Positions 37,838-46,482 of a DNA stretch of 64,000 nt are shown here, piece after piece. The notes under the pieces are model-generated. The model ran no database searches, was not told where the DNA came from, and saw nothing but the letters and a program-made list of their open reading frames with translations. Both the position numbers and the translations under genes were made by a program. Within the stretch, counting starts at the first letter, position 1, and each line of letters opens with the position of its first letter. The DNA lies in assembly GCF_028898845.1 (NCBI RefSeq), contig NZ_CP118574.1:5615001-5679000 (forward strand). The letters are read 5' to 3'. Source of the DNA: Streptomyces sp. WZ-12 (GTDB lineage Bacteria > Actinomycetota > Actinomycetes > Streptomycetales > Streptomycetaceae).

Positions 37838-39126
37838 TGGGCATTCGAGGCCGGATCGCCCTGGCCATTTCGGGTATGACGGCGCTCGCGGTGGTGGTGC
37901 TCGGGTTCGCCGTGCACCACATCGCGGACGCCGAGCGGGAGCGGTCGGCGCGGGCGTACCAGGACGTCCGGCTGAGCTCGGCGCTGACGATCTACGAGCG
38001 GGACGGGACGCTGGCGCTGGGCGCGCAGTTGGACGACGCGACGCTGCCGTCGCCGCTGCGGGAGGCGGTGTTCCGGGGCCGCTCGGGCACCTATCTGAGC
38101 GGCGGCGATGACCCGCGGGTGTGGGCGGCGACCGGGGTCGGCGGCGGCGACGCTGCCCGGCCGGCCCGCTCGCTGTCGGTGTCGGCGGCGTACCCGGACG
38201 ACGATCCGGCGCAGGTGGCGCTGGACCGGGCGCTGTTGATCGCCGGATTCGGCACGGTCGTGCTGATGGCGGTGGTGTCGTGGTTCGTCGCGCAGCGGCT
38301 CTCGCGGCGGCTGCGGCTGAGCGCGGCGGCGGCCCGACGGATCGCGGCGGGCGAGCCGCCGGACGCGGAGGCGCTGGCCAGCAACGGCCGGGACGAGGTG
38401 GCCGAACTGGGCCGCAGCGTCCACCACATGGCGACGTCGCTGGCGGCGCGGGTGGAGGCCGAGCGGGAGTTCACCGCCGACGTGGCGCACGAGCTGCGCA
38501 CGCCGGTGGCCGGTCTGGTGGCGGCGGCGGAACTGCTGCCGCAGCCGCGTGCGGTGGAGCTGGTGCGGGACCGGGCGCAGGCGATGCGACGGCTGGTGGA
38601 GGACCTGCTGGAGGTCTCCCGGCTGGACGCCGGGGTGGAGCGGGCGGACCTGGACGCCTGTGAGCTGCCGTCGCTGGTGCGCGGGATCGTCAAGCGGGCC
38701 GCGCGGCAGCGCGGGGTGGACGACCTGGCGGTGTCGGTGAGCGTCGAGGGCGAGCCGATGATCGTGGAGACCGACCGGCGGCGGGTGGAGCGGGTGTTGG
38801 TGAACCTGCTGGCGAACGCGGCCAAGCACGGCGAGCCGCCGATCGAGGTGGTGGTGATCGGCGCGCGGATCGTGGTGCGCGACCACGGACCGGGGTATCC
38901 GGCGGAGCTGCGCGCGGAGGGGCCGCGGCGGTTCCGCACCGCGGCGCCGGAGCGCGGCACCGGGCACGGGCTGGGGCTGACGATCGCCGCCGGCCAGGCG
39001 GAGGTGCTGGGCGCGCGGCTGGACTTCGGCACCGCCGCGGGCGGCGGCGCCGAGGCCGTACTGGAACTGCCGGACCGGGCCGCGACGACGGCACCGGAGA
39101 CCCCGGAGGCGGCGACGGCGCCGTAG
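37837..39126 (+). CDS. sensor histidine kinase (orphan, no adjacent response regulator)
   Basis: A 429-residue two-pass membrane kinase. Helix 1 is at about residues 8-28, a 100-residue outside loop follows, helix 2 is at about 130-150, then a HAMP-like linker, the HisKA H-box with His218 (ADVAHELRTPVAGL) and the ATPase domain with N-box NLLANAAKHGEP and G-box DHGPGYP. The start is ATG 37837, overlapping the upstream stop; GTG 37834 is the alternative. No response regulator gene lies nearby. Confidence 0.9.
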   Translation: MGIRGRIALAISGMTALAVVVLGFAVHHIADAERERSARAYQDVRLSSALTIYERDGTLALGAQLDDATLPSPLREAVFRGRSGTYLSGGDDPRVWAATGVGGGDAARPARSLSVSAAYPDDDPAQVALDRALLIAGFGTVVLMAVVSWFVAQRLSRRLRLSAAAARRIAAGEPPDAEALASNGRDEVAELGRSVHHMATSLAARVEAEREFTADVAHELRTPVAGLVAAAELLPQPRAVELVRDRAQAMRRLVEDLLEVSRLDAGVERADLDACELPSLVRGIVKRAARQRGVDDLAVSVSVEGEPMIVETDRRRVERVLVNLLANAAKHGEPPIEVVVIGARIVVRDHGPGYPAELRAEGPRRFRTAAPERGTGHGLGLTIAAGQAEVLGARLDFGTAAGGGAEAVLELPDRAATTAPETPEAATAP

Positions 39127-39159
39127 CGCCGGTCGCCGCCCGGCGGCCCGGTCGGGGCG

Positions 39160-39627
39160 TTACAGCCCCAGATCCTTGATGATCTTGGCGACGTGGCCGG
39201 TGGCCTTGACGTTGTACAGCGCCCGCTCGACCTTGCCGTCCTCGTCGACGATGACGGTGGAGCGGATCACGCCGGTGACCGTCTTGCCGTACAGCTTCTT
39301 CTCGCCGAAGGCCCCGTAGGCGGTCAGCACCTCCTTGTCCGGGTCGCCGAGCAGGGTGACCTTGAGCTCCTCCTTCTCGCGGAACTTCGCCAGCTTCTCC
39401 GGCTTGTCCGGGGAGATGCCGATGACGTCGTAGCCGTGGCCGGCGAGGAAGTCGAGGTTGTCGGTGAAGTCGCACGCCTGCTTGGTGCAGCCGGGGGTCA
39501 GCGCCGCCGGGTAGAAGTAGACGATGACCTTGCGTCCCTTGTGGTCGGCGAGCGAGATCTGCTTGCCGTCGGCGTCGGGGAGCGTGAAGGCGGGCGCGGT
39601 GTCGCCGGGCTGGAGTCGCTCACTCAT
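39160..39627 (-). CDS. bcp: thioredoxin-dependent thiol peroxidase (bacterioferritin comigratory protein)
   Basis: A 155-residue peroxiredoxin that reduces hydrogen peroxide and organic peroxides. The peroxidatic Cys47 is in TPGCTKQACDF with the probable resolving Cys52 five residues later, the alpha2-type arrangement. The conserved ALTPG and the IRSTVIVDEDGKV Arg are present. It starts at ATG 39627 and is convergent with the kinase gene. Confidence 0.95.
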   Translation of the reverse strand: MSERLQPGDTAPAFTLPDADGKQISLADHKGRKVIVYFYPAALTPGCTKQACDFTDNLDFLAGHGYDVIGISPDKPEKLAKFREKEELKVTLLGDPDKEVLTAYGAFGEKKLYGKTVTGVIRSTVIVDEDGKVERALYNVKATGHVAKIIKDLGL

Positions 39628-39889
39628 GGCGGGTCTTCCGTCTCCTTGCGGTGGGGCTTGCGGATGGGCGTGGTGCGTCACCGACATTAGGCCAGCGCGG
39701 CGCCGCGGACTTCGCCGGTCGGCGGCGGGGCGCGGCCGCGGGGCGAAACGGGGGTGCTGTGGGGCGCACCCCGGTGGGAGCTGACAGACTGTCCTACACG
39801 AATCGGCACCTGATCGAGGTGGCCGGTTCCGTACGGGGCCCCGAGTCCGGCCTCCGTACCCATCGGCACGAGATGACGGAGGCGGCGCG

Positions 39890-40210
39890 GTGTCGGAAGC
39901 CAGGACCCCTGCGCAGATCGAGGCGGACATCGTCCGCAGGCGGCAGGATCTCGCCGGGACGCTCGACGAGATCGGCGTCCGGCTACACCCGAAGACGATC
40001 ATGGATGACGCGAAGGCGAAGGCGTCGGCGGCCGTGGACCGCACCGCGGGCCGCGCCTACGTCGCCGTCAACCGCCTGGTCTCGGACGTGCGGGGCCAGT
40101 TGGTGTCCGAGGACGGTGCGCCCCGGCTGGAGCGGATCATCCCGGTGGCCATGATCGGCGTGGCCGTGGTGGGCCTGCTCGCCGCGGGTGCCAAGAAGCG
40201 CCGCAAGTAG
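39890..40210 (+). CDS. DUF3618 domain protein
   Basis: A 106-residue protein. The DUF3618 motif is at residues 6-32 (TPAQIEADIVRRRQDLAGTLDEI). A long amphipathic helix follows, and a single C-terminal membrane helix (about 83-101) ends in a KKRRK anchor. Family members are small tail-anchored membrane proteins of unknown function. The start is GTG. Confidence 0.9.
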   Translation: MSEARTPAQIEADIVRRRQDLAGTLDEIGVRLHPKTIMDDAKAKASAAVDRTAGRAYVAVNRLVSDVRGQLVSEDGAPRLERIIPVAMIGVAVVGLLAAGAKKRRK

Positions 40211-40288
40211 CCCCGTTGGGGGCCGTCGCGGGTCCCTTCCGCCGTACCGGAAGCGGCCCGCGGTGCAGGGGTGCCGCCGTCGGACAGG

Positions 40289-40294
40289 TACGGT
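40289..40294 (+). promoter_or_regulatory. candidate -10 box (TACGGT), leaderless GroES-like gene
   Basis: TACGGT ends 6 nt before the GTG at 40301 with no Shine-Dalgarno. Confidence 0.4.
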
Positions 40295-40300
40295 CATGCC

Positions 40301-40651
40301 GTGAGCCCGAATAACGCCAAGGACACCCACGACAAGCTGCCGATCCGGATGCTGCACGACCGCGTGCTGGTCCGGACGGACATCCCCGAGGGCGAGCGCC
40401 GCTCGTCCGGGGGCATCGTCATTCCCGCGACCGCGGCGGTCGGACGTCGCCTGGCCTGGGCCGAGGTGGTCGCGGTGGGGCAGAACGTACGGACCGTCGA
40501 GGTGGGCGACCGGGTGCTGTACGACCCGGAGGACCGGGCCGAGGTCGAGGTGCGCGGCGTGGCGTACGTGCTGATGCGCGAGCGCGACCTGCACGCCGTG
40601 GCCGCGGAGCGCCTGGAGGGCACGGACGACGCGACCGGCCTGTACCTGTAA
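40301..40651 (+). CDS. GroES-family co-chaperonin-like protein
   Basis: A 116-residue protein with a Cpn10 fold: LPIRMLHDRVLVRTDIPEGERRSSGGIVIP, then EVVAVGQNVRTVEVGDRVLYDPEDR and VAYVLMRERDLHAV. It differs from canonical GroES (no KPL start, a shorter mobile loop) and has no groEL beside it, so it is probably a divergent second Cpn10 rather than the main one. A strong terminator follows. Confidence 0.88.
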   Translation: MSPNNAKDTHDKLPIRMLHDRVLVRTDIPEGERRSSGGIVIPATAAVGRRLAWAEVVAVGQNVRTVEVGDRVLYDPEDRAEVEVRGVAYVLMRERDLHAVAAERLEGTDDATGLYL

Positions 40652-40660
40652 GCACACACC

Positions 40661-40706
40661 GGCTCCCCCGCGGGTGGTGATCGCCGTCACCACCTGCGGG
40701 GGAGCC
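40661..40706 (+). terminator. strong rho-independent terminator after the GroES-like gene
   Basis: A 19-bp stem (40661-40679 with 40688-40706) with one G-U wobble, an 8-nt loop and a TTTT tail. It insulates the riboswitch transcript that follows. Confidence 0.93.
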
Positions 40707-40727
40707 TTTTGCTAGCCTCGGGGACAA

Positions 40728-40768
40728 CCCGACGAGACGCGCCGTACCGGGTCAGGACAAGACGACGC
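40728..40768 (+). promoter_or_regulatory. guanidine-III riboswitch
   Basis: The segment from CCCGACGAGACGC through GCCGTACCGGGTCAGG to ACAAGACGACGC is nearly identical to the guanidine-III (ykkC-III) aptamer of Thermobifida fusca as I remember it. The CCCG/CGGG helix and the GCGTC-type pseudoknot with the 3' GACGC are visible. It lies 35 nt before the SMR exporter start, so guanidinium should raise exporter expression, probably by freeing the ribosome-binding site (GGAGG at 40791). Confidence 0.92.
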
Positions 40769-40802
40769 ACCCCTGTTGAAGTCCATTCACGGAGGTGCCG
40801 TC

Positions 40803-41123
40803 ATGGCATGGGTCCTGCTCCTCATCGCCGGCCTGTTGGAGGTCGGCTGGTCGATCGGCATGAAGTTCACCGACGGGTTCACCCGGCTCTGGCCGAGCCT
40901 CGCCACCGGCGCGGGCATCGTCGCCAGCATGGTCCTGCTCTCCTACGCCGCCCGCACCCTGCCGATCGGCACCGCCTACGGCGTCTGGGTCGGCATCGGC
41001 GCGGCCGGCGCCGCGGTGGTCGGGATGCTGGTGCTCGGCGAGCCGATGACCGCCGCGCGGATCTTCTTCATCTGCCTGCTGCTGGTGGCCGTCGTCGGGC
41101 TGAAGATGACCTCGGGCCACTGA
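40803..41123 (+). CDS. gdx: SMR family guanidinium exporter (Gdx/SugE type)
   Basis: A 106-residue four-helix membrane protein. The opening MAWVLLLIAGLLEVGWSIGMKF has the essential Glu14 of helix 1, and GTAYGVWVGIGAAGAA in helix 3 is the Gdx/SugE pattern rather than the EmrE one. It works as an antiparallel dimer exchanging protons for guanidinium. The guanidine-III riboswitch upstream supports this function strongly. GGAGG lies 8 nt before the ATG. Confidence 0.95.
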   Translation: MAWVLLLIAGLLEVGWSIGMKFTDGFTRLWPSLATGAGIVASMVLLSYAARTLPIGTAYGVWVGIGAAGAAVVGMLVLGEPMTAARIFFICLLLVAVVGLKMTSGH

Positions 41124-41143
41124 AGGGGCACCGCCCGCGGTCG

Positions 41144-43417
41144 TCAGCCGCCGCCCCAACGCCGCGCCATCTCCTCGCCGTTGGGCGGGCCGAAGATCGG
41201 GAACTGCTCGGTGGGCTCGGCCGTCGTCGGCTGCTCGGTGGGGATCGGCGGGAGGGTCGGCTCACCGGTCGGCCCGGTGGGGGCGCCGGTCCCGGTCGGC
41301 GCCCCGGTGCCGGTTGGACCGGTGCCGCCGGTCGGACCGGTGCTCGACGAGGCCGAACCGCTCGGCGACTCCGAGCCGCTGGCGGACGGCGCGGCCGAGG
41401 TGGACTCCTCGGCACCGTCCTGGAGTTGGAGGTCGAAGTCGCGCACCGGCCGGCCGCGCAGCGCCGCGGCGGTGTAGTCGGCCCAGATCTGGGCGGGGAA
41501 GTCGCCGCCGTTGAGACGGGCCGTGCCGGCCGCGCCGTACAGCGGTTCCTGGGCGGCGGTCTCCGGGTGCTGGCCGAGGACCGCGACGACGGTGGCCAGT
41601 TCGGGGGTGTAGCCGGCGAACCAGGCGGCCTTGTCGTTCTCCGCGGTGCCCGTCTTGCCGGCGGCCGGGCGGCCGGCCCCTTGGGCGGCGGTGCCGGTGC
41701 CGCCGTCGACGACGCTGCGCAGGATCTGGGTGGTGGTGTCGGCCGCGGCCCGCCCGATGGCCGCGCTCTCCTCGCGCTCCGGCAGGTCGAGGGCGTCGCC
41801 GGCCTTGGCGACCTTGTCGACCAGCGTGTACGGCAGTTGCTTGCCGTGGTGCGCCAGCGTCGCGTAGACCTGCGCCATGTCCAGCACGCTGGGGGTGGCG
41901 GTGCCCAGCGAGATGGCGCCCTGGGAGGCGCCGAGGCTGGGCGTCTTGGCCGGGATGCCGAGCGACACCGCGGTCTTGCGGACGGTGTCCGGGCCGACGT
42001 CGATGCCCATCTGCGCGTAGACCGCGTTGACGGACTTGTCGGTGGCCTCGGAGACGGTGATCGGCCCGTAGGAGCGGTCGTCCTCGTTGCCGGGGGCGAA
42101 GCCGGTGGCGCGGCCGTGGCTGAGGGTCATCCGCTTGCTGGTGCCGTCGTAGACGGTGTTGGGGGTGATCGGGGCGCCGTCCTGGGTGACCGAGCCGTTG
42201 TCGACGGCGGAGGCGAAGACGATCGGCTTGAAGGTGGAGCCGACCTGGTAGTCGCGCCGGGTGGCGCCGTTGACGTACTGCTTGGCGTAGTCGATGCCGC
42301 CGTAGAGGGCGACCACGCGGCCGGTCGCGGGGTCGACGGAGGCGCCGCCGGCCCGGACGTAGCCGTCGACCCGGCGGCCGTCGCTGAGCCTGTCCATCAG
42401 CCGGGTCTGGACGGCCTTGACGAGGGCGTTCTGGCGCCGGTGGTCGATGGTGGTGGTGATGCGGTAGCCGCCGGCGCGCAGGGTGTTCTCGTCGAGCACG
42501 TTGTGGTCGGTGAGGTAGTCCCGGACCGCCTCGACGAGATAGCCGCGCTGGCCGGACAGGCCGGCGGAGGTGCGGGCCCGCTTCAGCGCGGGGAAGGACA
42601 TCCGGGCGCGCTCGGCGCGGCTGAGCCACTTCTGCTTGACCATGCCGTCCAGCACGTAGTTCCAACGGGACACCACCCGCGGCCGGTTCTCCGGGTGGGC
42701 GGTGATGTCGTAGGCGCTGGGGGCGTTGAGGAGCGCGGCGAGGTAGGCGCCCTCGGCGGTGTTGAGCGCGTCGACGTTCTTGCCGTAGTACGCCTGGGAG
42801 GCGGCCTGGATGCCGTAGGCGTTGCGGCCGTAGTAGCTGGTGTTGAGGTAGCCCTGGAGGATGTCGTCCTTGCTCGCCTCGCGGTCCAGCTTGATGGCGA
42901 TGAAGAACTCCTTGGCCTTGCGGGTGACGGTCTGCTCCTGACCCAGGTAGTAGTTCTTGACGTACTGCTGGGTGATGGTGGAGCCGGACTGCTTGCCCTT
43001 GCCGAGGACGGTGTTCCAGGCGGCCCGCAGCATCGCGGCCGGGTCCACCGCGGACTCGGTGTAGAAGTCCCGGTCCTCGGCGGCCAGTACGGCCCGCTGG
43101 ACGTTCCTGGGGACGTGGCCGAGCGGCACGTTCTCCCGGTTCACGTCGCCGTCGCGGGCCAACTCCGTTCCGTCGGAGTAGAGATAGACGTTGCTCTGCG
43201 CCTTCGCGGCGCTGTTGGCGGGCGGGATGCCGACGAGGAGGTAGCCGGCGACCAGCCCGCCCACGACCACCAGCAGGAGGAGCAGGGCCGACCCCACCAG
43301 CCCCCGCCAGGTGGGCAGCAGCCGGCGCCAGCCGGTGCGCCGGGGGCGGGCGGTGGCGTCCTCGTCGGTGCCGTCGTGCTCGCCTTCGGTGCCGTCGTGC
43401 CGCGCGTCGTCGCTCAT
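41144..43417 (-). CDS. bifunctional class A penicillin-binding protein
   Basis: A 757-residue peptidoglycan synthase: cytoplasmic N-tail, one membrane helix (about residues 34-56), a GT51 glycosyltransferase domain with the catalytic EDRDFYTESAVDP Glu, and a transpeptidase domain with Ser394-Thr-Phe-Lys397 and Lys588-Thr-Gly. The last about 110 residues are Gly/Thr/Pro-rich (repeated GPTGTGAPTG), a disordered outer tail. It sits beside sporulation-linked genes in Streptomyces, but its stage is not shown by sequence. Confidence 0.95.
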   Translation of the reverse strand: MSDDARHDGTEGEHDGTDEDATARPRRTGWRRLLPTWRGLVGSALLLLLVVVGGLVAGYLLVGIPPANSAAKAQSNVYLYSDGTELARDGDVNRENVPLGHVPRNVQRAVLAAEDRDFYTESAVDPAAMLRAAWNTVLGKGKQSGSTITQQYVKNYYLGQEQTVTRKAKEFFIAIKLDREASKDDILQGYLNTSYYGRNAYGIQAASQAYYGKNVDALNTAEGAYLAALLNAPSAYDITAHPENRPRVVSRWNYVLDGMVKQKWLSRAERARMSFPALKRARTSAGLSGQRGYLVEAVRDYLTDHNVLDENTLRAGGYRITTTIDHRRQNALVKAVQTRLMDRLSDGRRVDGYVRAGGASVDPATGRVVALYGGIDYAKQYVNGATRRDYQVGSTFKPIVFASAVDNGSVTQDGAPITPNTVYDGTSKRMTLSHGRATGFAPGNEDDRSYGPITVSEATDKSVNAVYAQMGIDVGPDTVRKTAVSLGIPAKTPSLGASQGAISLGTATPSVLDMAQVYATLAHHGKQLPYTLVDKVAKAGDALDLPEREESAAIGRAAADTTTQILRSVVDGGTGTAAQGAGRPAAGKTGTAENDKAAWFAGYTPELATVVAVLGQHPETAAQEPLYGAAGTARLNGGDFPAQIWADYTAAALRGRPVRDFDLQLQDGAEESTSAAPSASGSESPSGSASSSTGPTGGTGPTGTGAPTGTGAPTGPTGEPTLPPIPTEQPTTAEPTEQFPIFGPPNGEEMARRWGGG

Positions 43418-43769
43418 GTCTGTGTGACTCCTCGGCCGCCGCCGGAGGTCGTGCCGCGGCGGGGCGGTGTCGTGTCAGGGCCGGCGTCGTGCCGGAGAGG
43501 GTGCGGGTGGTACGTAGTGATATGCGGTGGGTCACGCGCTATGTCGGGAAACGCAGCTGACGCCCGTTAGGAAACTTTCGCACCATCTATTCCGGCCATC
43601 GGCGGTGGCGCGCACCCGCGTCCGCCCGGTGACCGGCTGAATGGCGCCCCTACCTCACCCGAACGGGCGATAAATCGATGGTGCCCGCCCCGGGCCCGCC
43701 CTAGGCTCTCGGGTTCCGCCGTCCGCACGACCACCGGACGGAACCGACCAAGAGCTGGGGGAGCGCGGC
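43418..43769. other. 352-nt divergent intergenic region, PBP to ABC-2 operon
   Basis: No gene is supported. A candidate -10 (TAGGCT at 43702-43707) is followed by an inverted repeat at 43712-43745 that would overlap the transcript start. Confidence 0.5.
43712..43745 (+). promoter_or_regulatory. inverted repeat at the ABC-2 operon promoter
   Basis: GGTTCCG..GTCCG pairs with CGGACGGAACC (11 bp with a 3-nt bulge, 9-nt loop), just downstream of a TAGGCT -10 candidate. It could be an operator or 5' UTR hairpin. Confidence 0.4.
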
Positions 43770-44564
43770 GTGTTGTACGTAGCCGTGGCGGCCGGCAGCT
43801 TCCGGCGGTACGCAACCTACCGCGCGGCCACCGCCGCGGGCCTCATCACCAACACCGCCTTCGGCTTCATCATCGCCTACACCTACCTCGCCCTGTGGAA
43901 CCAACGGCCGCACCTGGGCGGCTACGGACCCGCGCAGGCGCTGACCTTCGCCTGGACCGGACAGGCGCTGCTGTCCGTCGTCATGATCGCCACCGGCGGC
44001 GTGGACGAGCTCCAGGACCGCATCCGCAGCGGCGACGTCGCGGTGGACCTCTACCGCCCCGCCGACCTCCAACTGTGGTGGCTCGCCGCCGATCTGGGCC
44101 GGGCCGGGTTCCAACTGGTCGGCCGCGGACTGGTTCCGGTGGCGGTGGGCGCCCTGGCGTTCCCGCTGGCGCTCCCCGACGACCCGCTGACCTGGGGCTG
44201 GTTCCTGCTGTCCGCGGCGCTCGGCGCGGTGGTCAGCTTCGGCCTGCGCTACCTCGTCGCGCTGTCCGCGTTCTGGCTCCTGGACAGCTCCGGACTGGCC
44301 ATGGTCAGCGGCCTGTCGTGCATGTTCTTCTCCGGGATGGTGCTGCCGCTGCGGGTCTTCCCCGGCCACCTCGCCGACCTCGCCCAACTCCTGCCCTGGG
44401 CGGCCCTGCTCCAGGTACCGGCCGACGTCCTGATCGGCGCGCGGACCGGCGGAGCGCTGCTGCGCGGGCTGGCGTTCCAGGCGGCCTGGGCGCTCGCGCT
44501 GCTGGCCCTGGGGCGCCTGGTGCAGTCCGCCGCCACCCGCAAGGTGGTGGTCCACGGTGGCTGA
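43770..44564 (+). CDS. ABC-2 type transporter permease, subunit A
   Basis: A 264-residue membrane protein with six predicted helices. GGVDELQDRIRSGDVAVDLYRP is typical of the paired DUF990-like ABC-2 permeases. The GTG start has GGGGGAG upstream. It is the first gene of an exporter operon with a second permease and an ATPase. The substrate is unknown; related systems have been linked to polysaccharide, lipid or drug export. Confidence 0.85.
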   Translation: MLYVAVAAGSFRRYATYRAATAAGLITNTAFGFIIAYTYLALWNQRPHLGGYGPAQALTFAWTGQALLSVVMIATGGVDELQDRIRSGDVAVDLYRPADLQLWWLAADLGRAGFQLVGRGLVPVAVGALAFPLALPDDPLTWGWFLLSAALGAVVSFGLRYLVALSAFWLLDSSGLAMVSGLSCMFFSGMVLPLRVFPGHLADLAQLLPWAALLQVPADVLIGARTGGALLRGLAFQAAWALALLALGRLVQSAATRKVVVHGG

Positions 44565-45393
44565 CGCACCGGACGGCCGGCTGCGCACCCTACGGCACGG
44601 CCTCACCGCGTACGGGCTGATCGCCTGGATGTGGGTGCGCTCCACGCTCGCCTACCGGACGTCGTTCGCCCTGATGACGTTCGGCAACTTCGCCGCCAGC
44701 GGGCTGGACTTCGTCGCCATCTGGCTGATGTTCTCCCGCGTCCACGCGCTCGGCGGCTTCGCCCTCCCCGAGGTCGCCTTCCTCTACGGCACCTGCAGCC
44801 TCGCGCTGGGCCTGGCGGACCTGCTGGTCGGCAGCCTCGACCGGCTCGGCGCCCGGATCCGCGACGGCACCCTCGACGTCCTGCTGCTGCGCCCCGCCCC
44901 GGTCTACGCCCAGATCGCCGCCGACCGGTTCGCACTGCGCCGCCTGGGCCGCACCTCCCAGGGGCTGTTGGTGCTGCTGTGGTCGATCGGCCACCTCGAC
45001 GTGGCGTGGACCGCCGGCCGCATCCTGATGGTGCCGCTGATGGCGGTGTGCGGCACGGCGATCTTCGGCGCGGTCTACACCGCCGGGGCCGCCTTCCAGT
45101 TCTGGGCGCAGGACGCCGCCGAGCTCCAGAACTCCCTCACCTACGGCGGCAACGCCCTCCTGCAGTACCCGCCGACGGTGTTCGCCCGGGACCTGGTCCG
45201 CGGGGTCACCTTCGTCATCCCGCTGGCCTTCGTCAACTGGCTGCCCGCGCTGTGGGTGCTGGGCCGCCCCTACCCCCTCCACCTGCCGGGCTGGACCGCC
45301 TTCCTCGGGCCCGCCGTGGCCGCGCTGATGGTCGCCGGCGCCGCGCTGGCCTGGCGGCACGGCGTCCGCGCCTACCGCAGCACCGGCAGCTGA
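44557..45393 (+). CDS. ABC-2 type transporter permease, subunit B
   Basis: A 278-residue membrane protein with six helices, paralogous in layout to subunit A (LVGSLDRLGARIRDGTLDVLLLRPAP corresponds to the DRIRSGD loop). The GTG start lies inside the last 8 nt of subunit A, so the two are translationally coupled and probably form a heterodimer. Confidence 0.87.
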   Translation: MADAPDGRLRTLRHGLTAYGLIAWMWVRSTLAYRTSFALMTFGNFAASGLDFVAIWLMFSRVHALGGFALPEVAFLYGTCSLALGLADLLVGSLDRLGARIRDGTLDVLLLRPAPVYAQIAADRFALRRLGRTSQGLLVLLWSIGHLDVAWTAGRILMVPLMAVCGTAIFGAVYTAGAAFQFWAQDAAELQNSLTYGGNALLQYPPTVFARDLVRGVTFVIPLAFVNWLPALWVLGRPYPLHLPGWTAFLGPAVAALMVAGAALAWRHGVRAYRSTGS

Positions 45394-45424
45394 GCCACCC
45401 CAACGCACGGAAAAGGACAGGGAG

Positions 45425-46447
45425 TTGCGCATCATCGACCCGGGCACGGACCCGCTGATCGAGCTGACCGACGTCGAGAAGGTCTTCACCGTCCGCCGCC
45501 GGGCCGGCCGACTGCGCCGGACCCGGCACGAGGTGCGGGCCGTCGACGGCCTCACCTTCCGCGTCCCGCGCGGCGAGATGGTCGGCTACATCGGCCCCAA
45601 CGGCGCCGGGAAGTCCACCACCATCAAGATGCTGACCGGCATCCTCGTCCCCAGCGGCGGCCGGCTCCGCGTCGCCGGCATCGACCCTTCCAAGGAGCGC
45701 GCCCGCCTCGCCCGCCGCATCGGCGTGGTCTTCGGCCAACGCACCACCCTCTGGTGGGACCTGCCCCTGAAGGACTCCTACGAACTGGTCCGCCGGATGT
45801 ACCGGGTCCCGCCCGCCACCTACCGCACCCACCTCGCCCGCTGCATTGAACTCCTCGACCTGGCACCCCTGTTGGACGTACCGGTCCGCCAACTCTCCCT
45901 GGGACAACGGATGCGCGGCGACATCGCCGCCGCGCTGCTGCACGACCCCGAGGTGCTCTACCTCGACGAACCCACCATCGGCCTGGACGTCGTCAGCAAG
46001 GCCAAGGTCCGCTCCTTCCTGCGCGAGGTCAACGCCGAACGGGGCACCACCGTCCTGCTCACCACCCACGACCTCACCGACATCGAACAGCTCTGCCGCC
46101 GGGTGATGGTCATCGACCACGGCCGGCTCGTCTTCGACGGCGACCTCGACGGACTGCGCGCCGCCGCGGACGGCGAACGCACCCTGGTGGTGCACCTGGA
46201 ACGGGAACTCCCGCCCATCGACGGCATCCCCGGCGCCCGCACCGTCCGCGTCGAGGGCGCCCGCCAGTGGCTGGCCTTCCCGGCCGTCCGCAGCGCCGCC
46301 CCCTTGGTCACCGAGGTCGCCGCCCGCTACCCGCTGGTGGACCTCTCGGTCCGCGAGCCCGACATCGAGACCCTGATCGCCGAGCTCTACGCCGGCGGCG
46401 GCGCGGCCCGCCGCACACCGGACGACGACGCCCCCGCCCGGCTCTAG
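45425..46447 (+). CDS. ABC transporter ATP-binding protein
   Basis: A 340-residue ATPase of the NatA/DrrA-like export group. Walker A is GPNGAGKST, the signature LSLGQRMRGD (a noncanonical LSLGQ), Walker B VLYLDEPTIGLD. The C-terminal about 90 residues form the extra domain of these exporters. The apparent start is TTG 45425 with AGGGAG just upstream; no ATG or GTG fits better. It completes the ABC-2 exporter with the two permeases. Confidence 0.88.
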   Translation: MRIIDPGTDPLIELTDVEKVFTVRRRAGRLRRTRHEVRAVDGLTFRVPRGEMVGYIGPNGAGKSTTIKMLTGILVPSGGRLRVAGIDPSKERARLARRIGVVFGQRTTLWWDLPLKDSYELVRRMYRVPPATYRTHLARCIELLDLAPLLDVPVRQLSLGQRMRGDIAAALLHDPEVLYLDEPTIGLDVVSKAKVRSFLREVNAERGTTVLLTTHDLTDIEQLCRRVMVIDHGRLVFDGDLDGLRAAADGERTLVVHLERELPPIDGIPGARTVRVEGARQWLAFPAVRSAAPLVTEVAARYPLVDLSVREPDIETLIAELYAGGGAARRTPDDDAPARL

Positions 46448-46470
46448 GGCCCGACCCACCGGGCAAGCCC

Positions 46471-46476
46471 TAGTCT
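46471..46476 (+). promoter_or_regulatory. candidate -10 box (TAGTCT), leaderless DUF1707 gene
   Basis: TAGTCT ends 6 nt before the ATG at 46483 with no Shine-Dalgarno. Confidence 0.4.
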
Positions 46477-46482
46477 GTCCGT

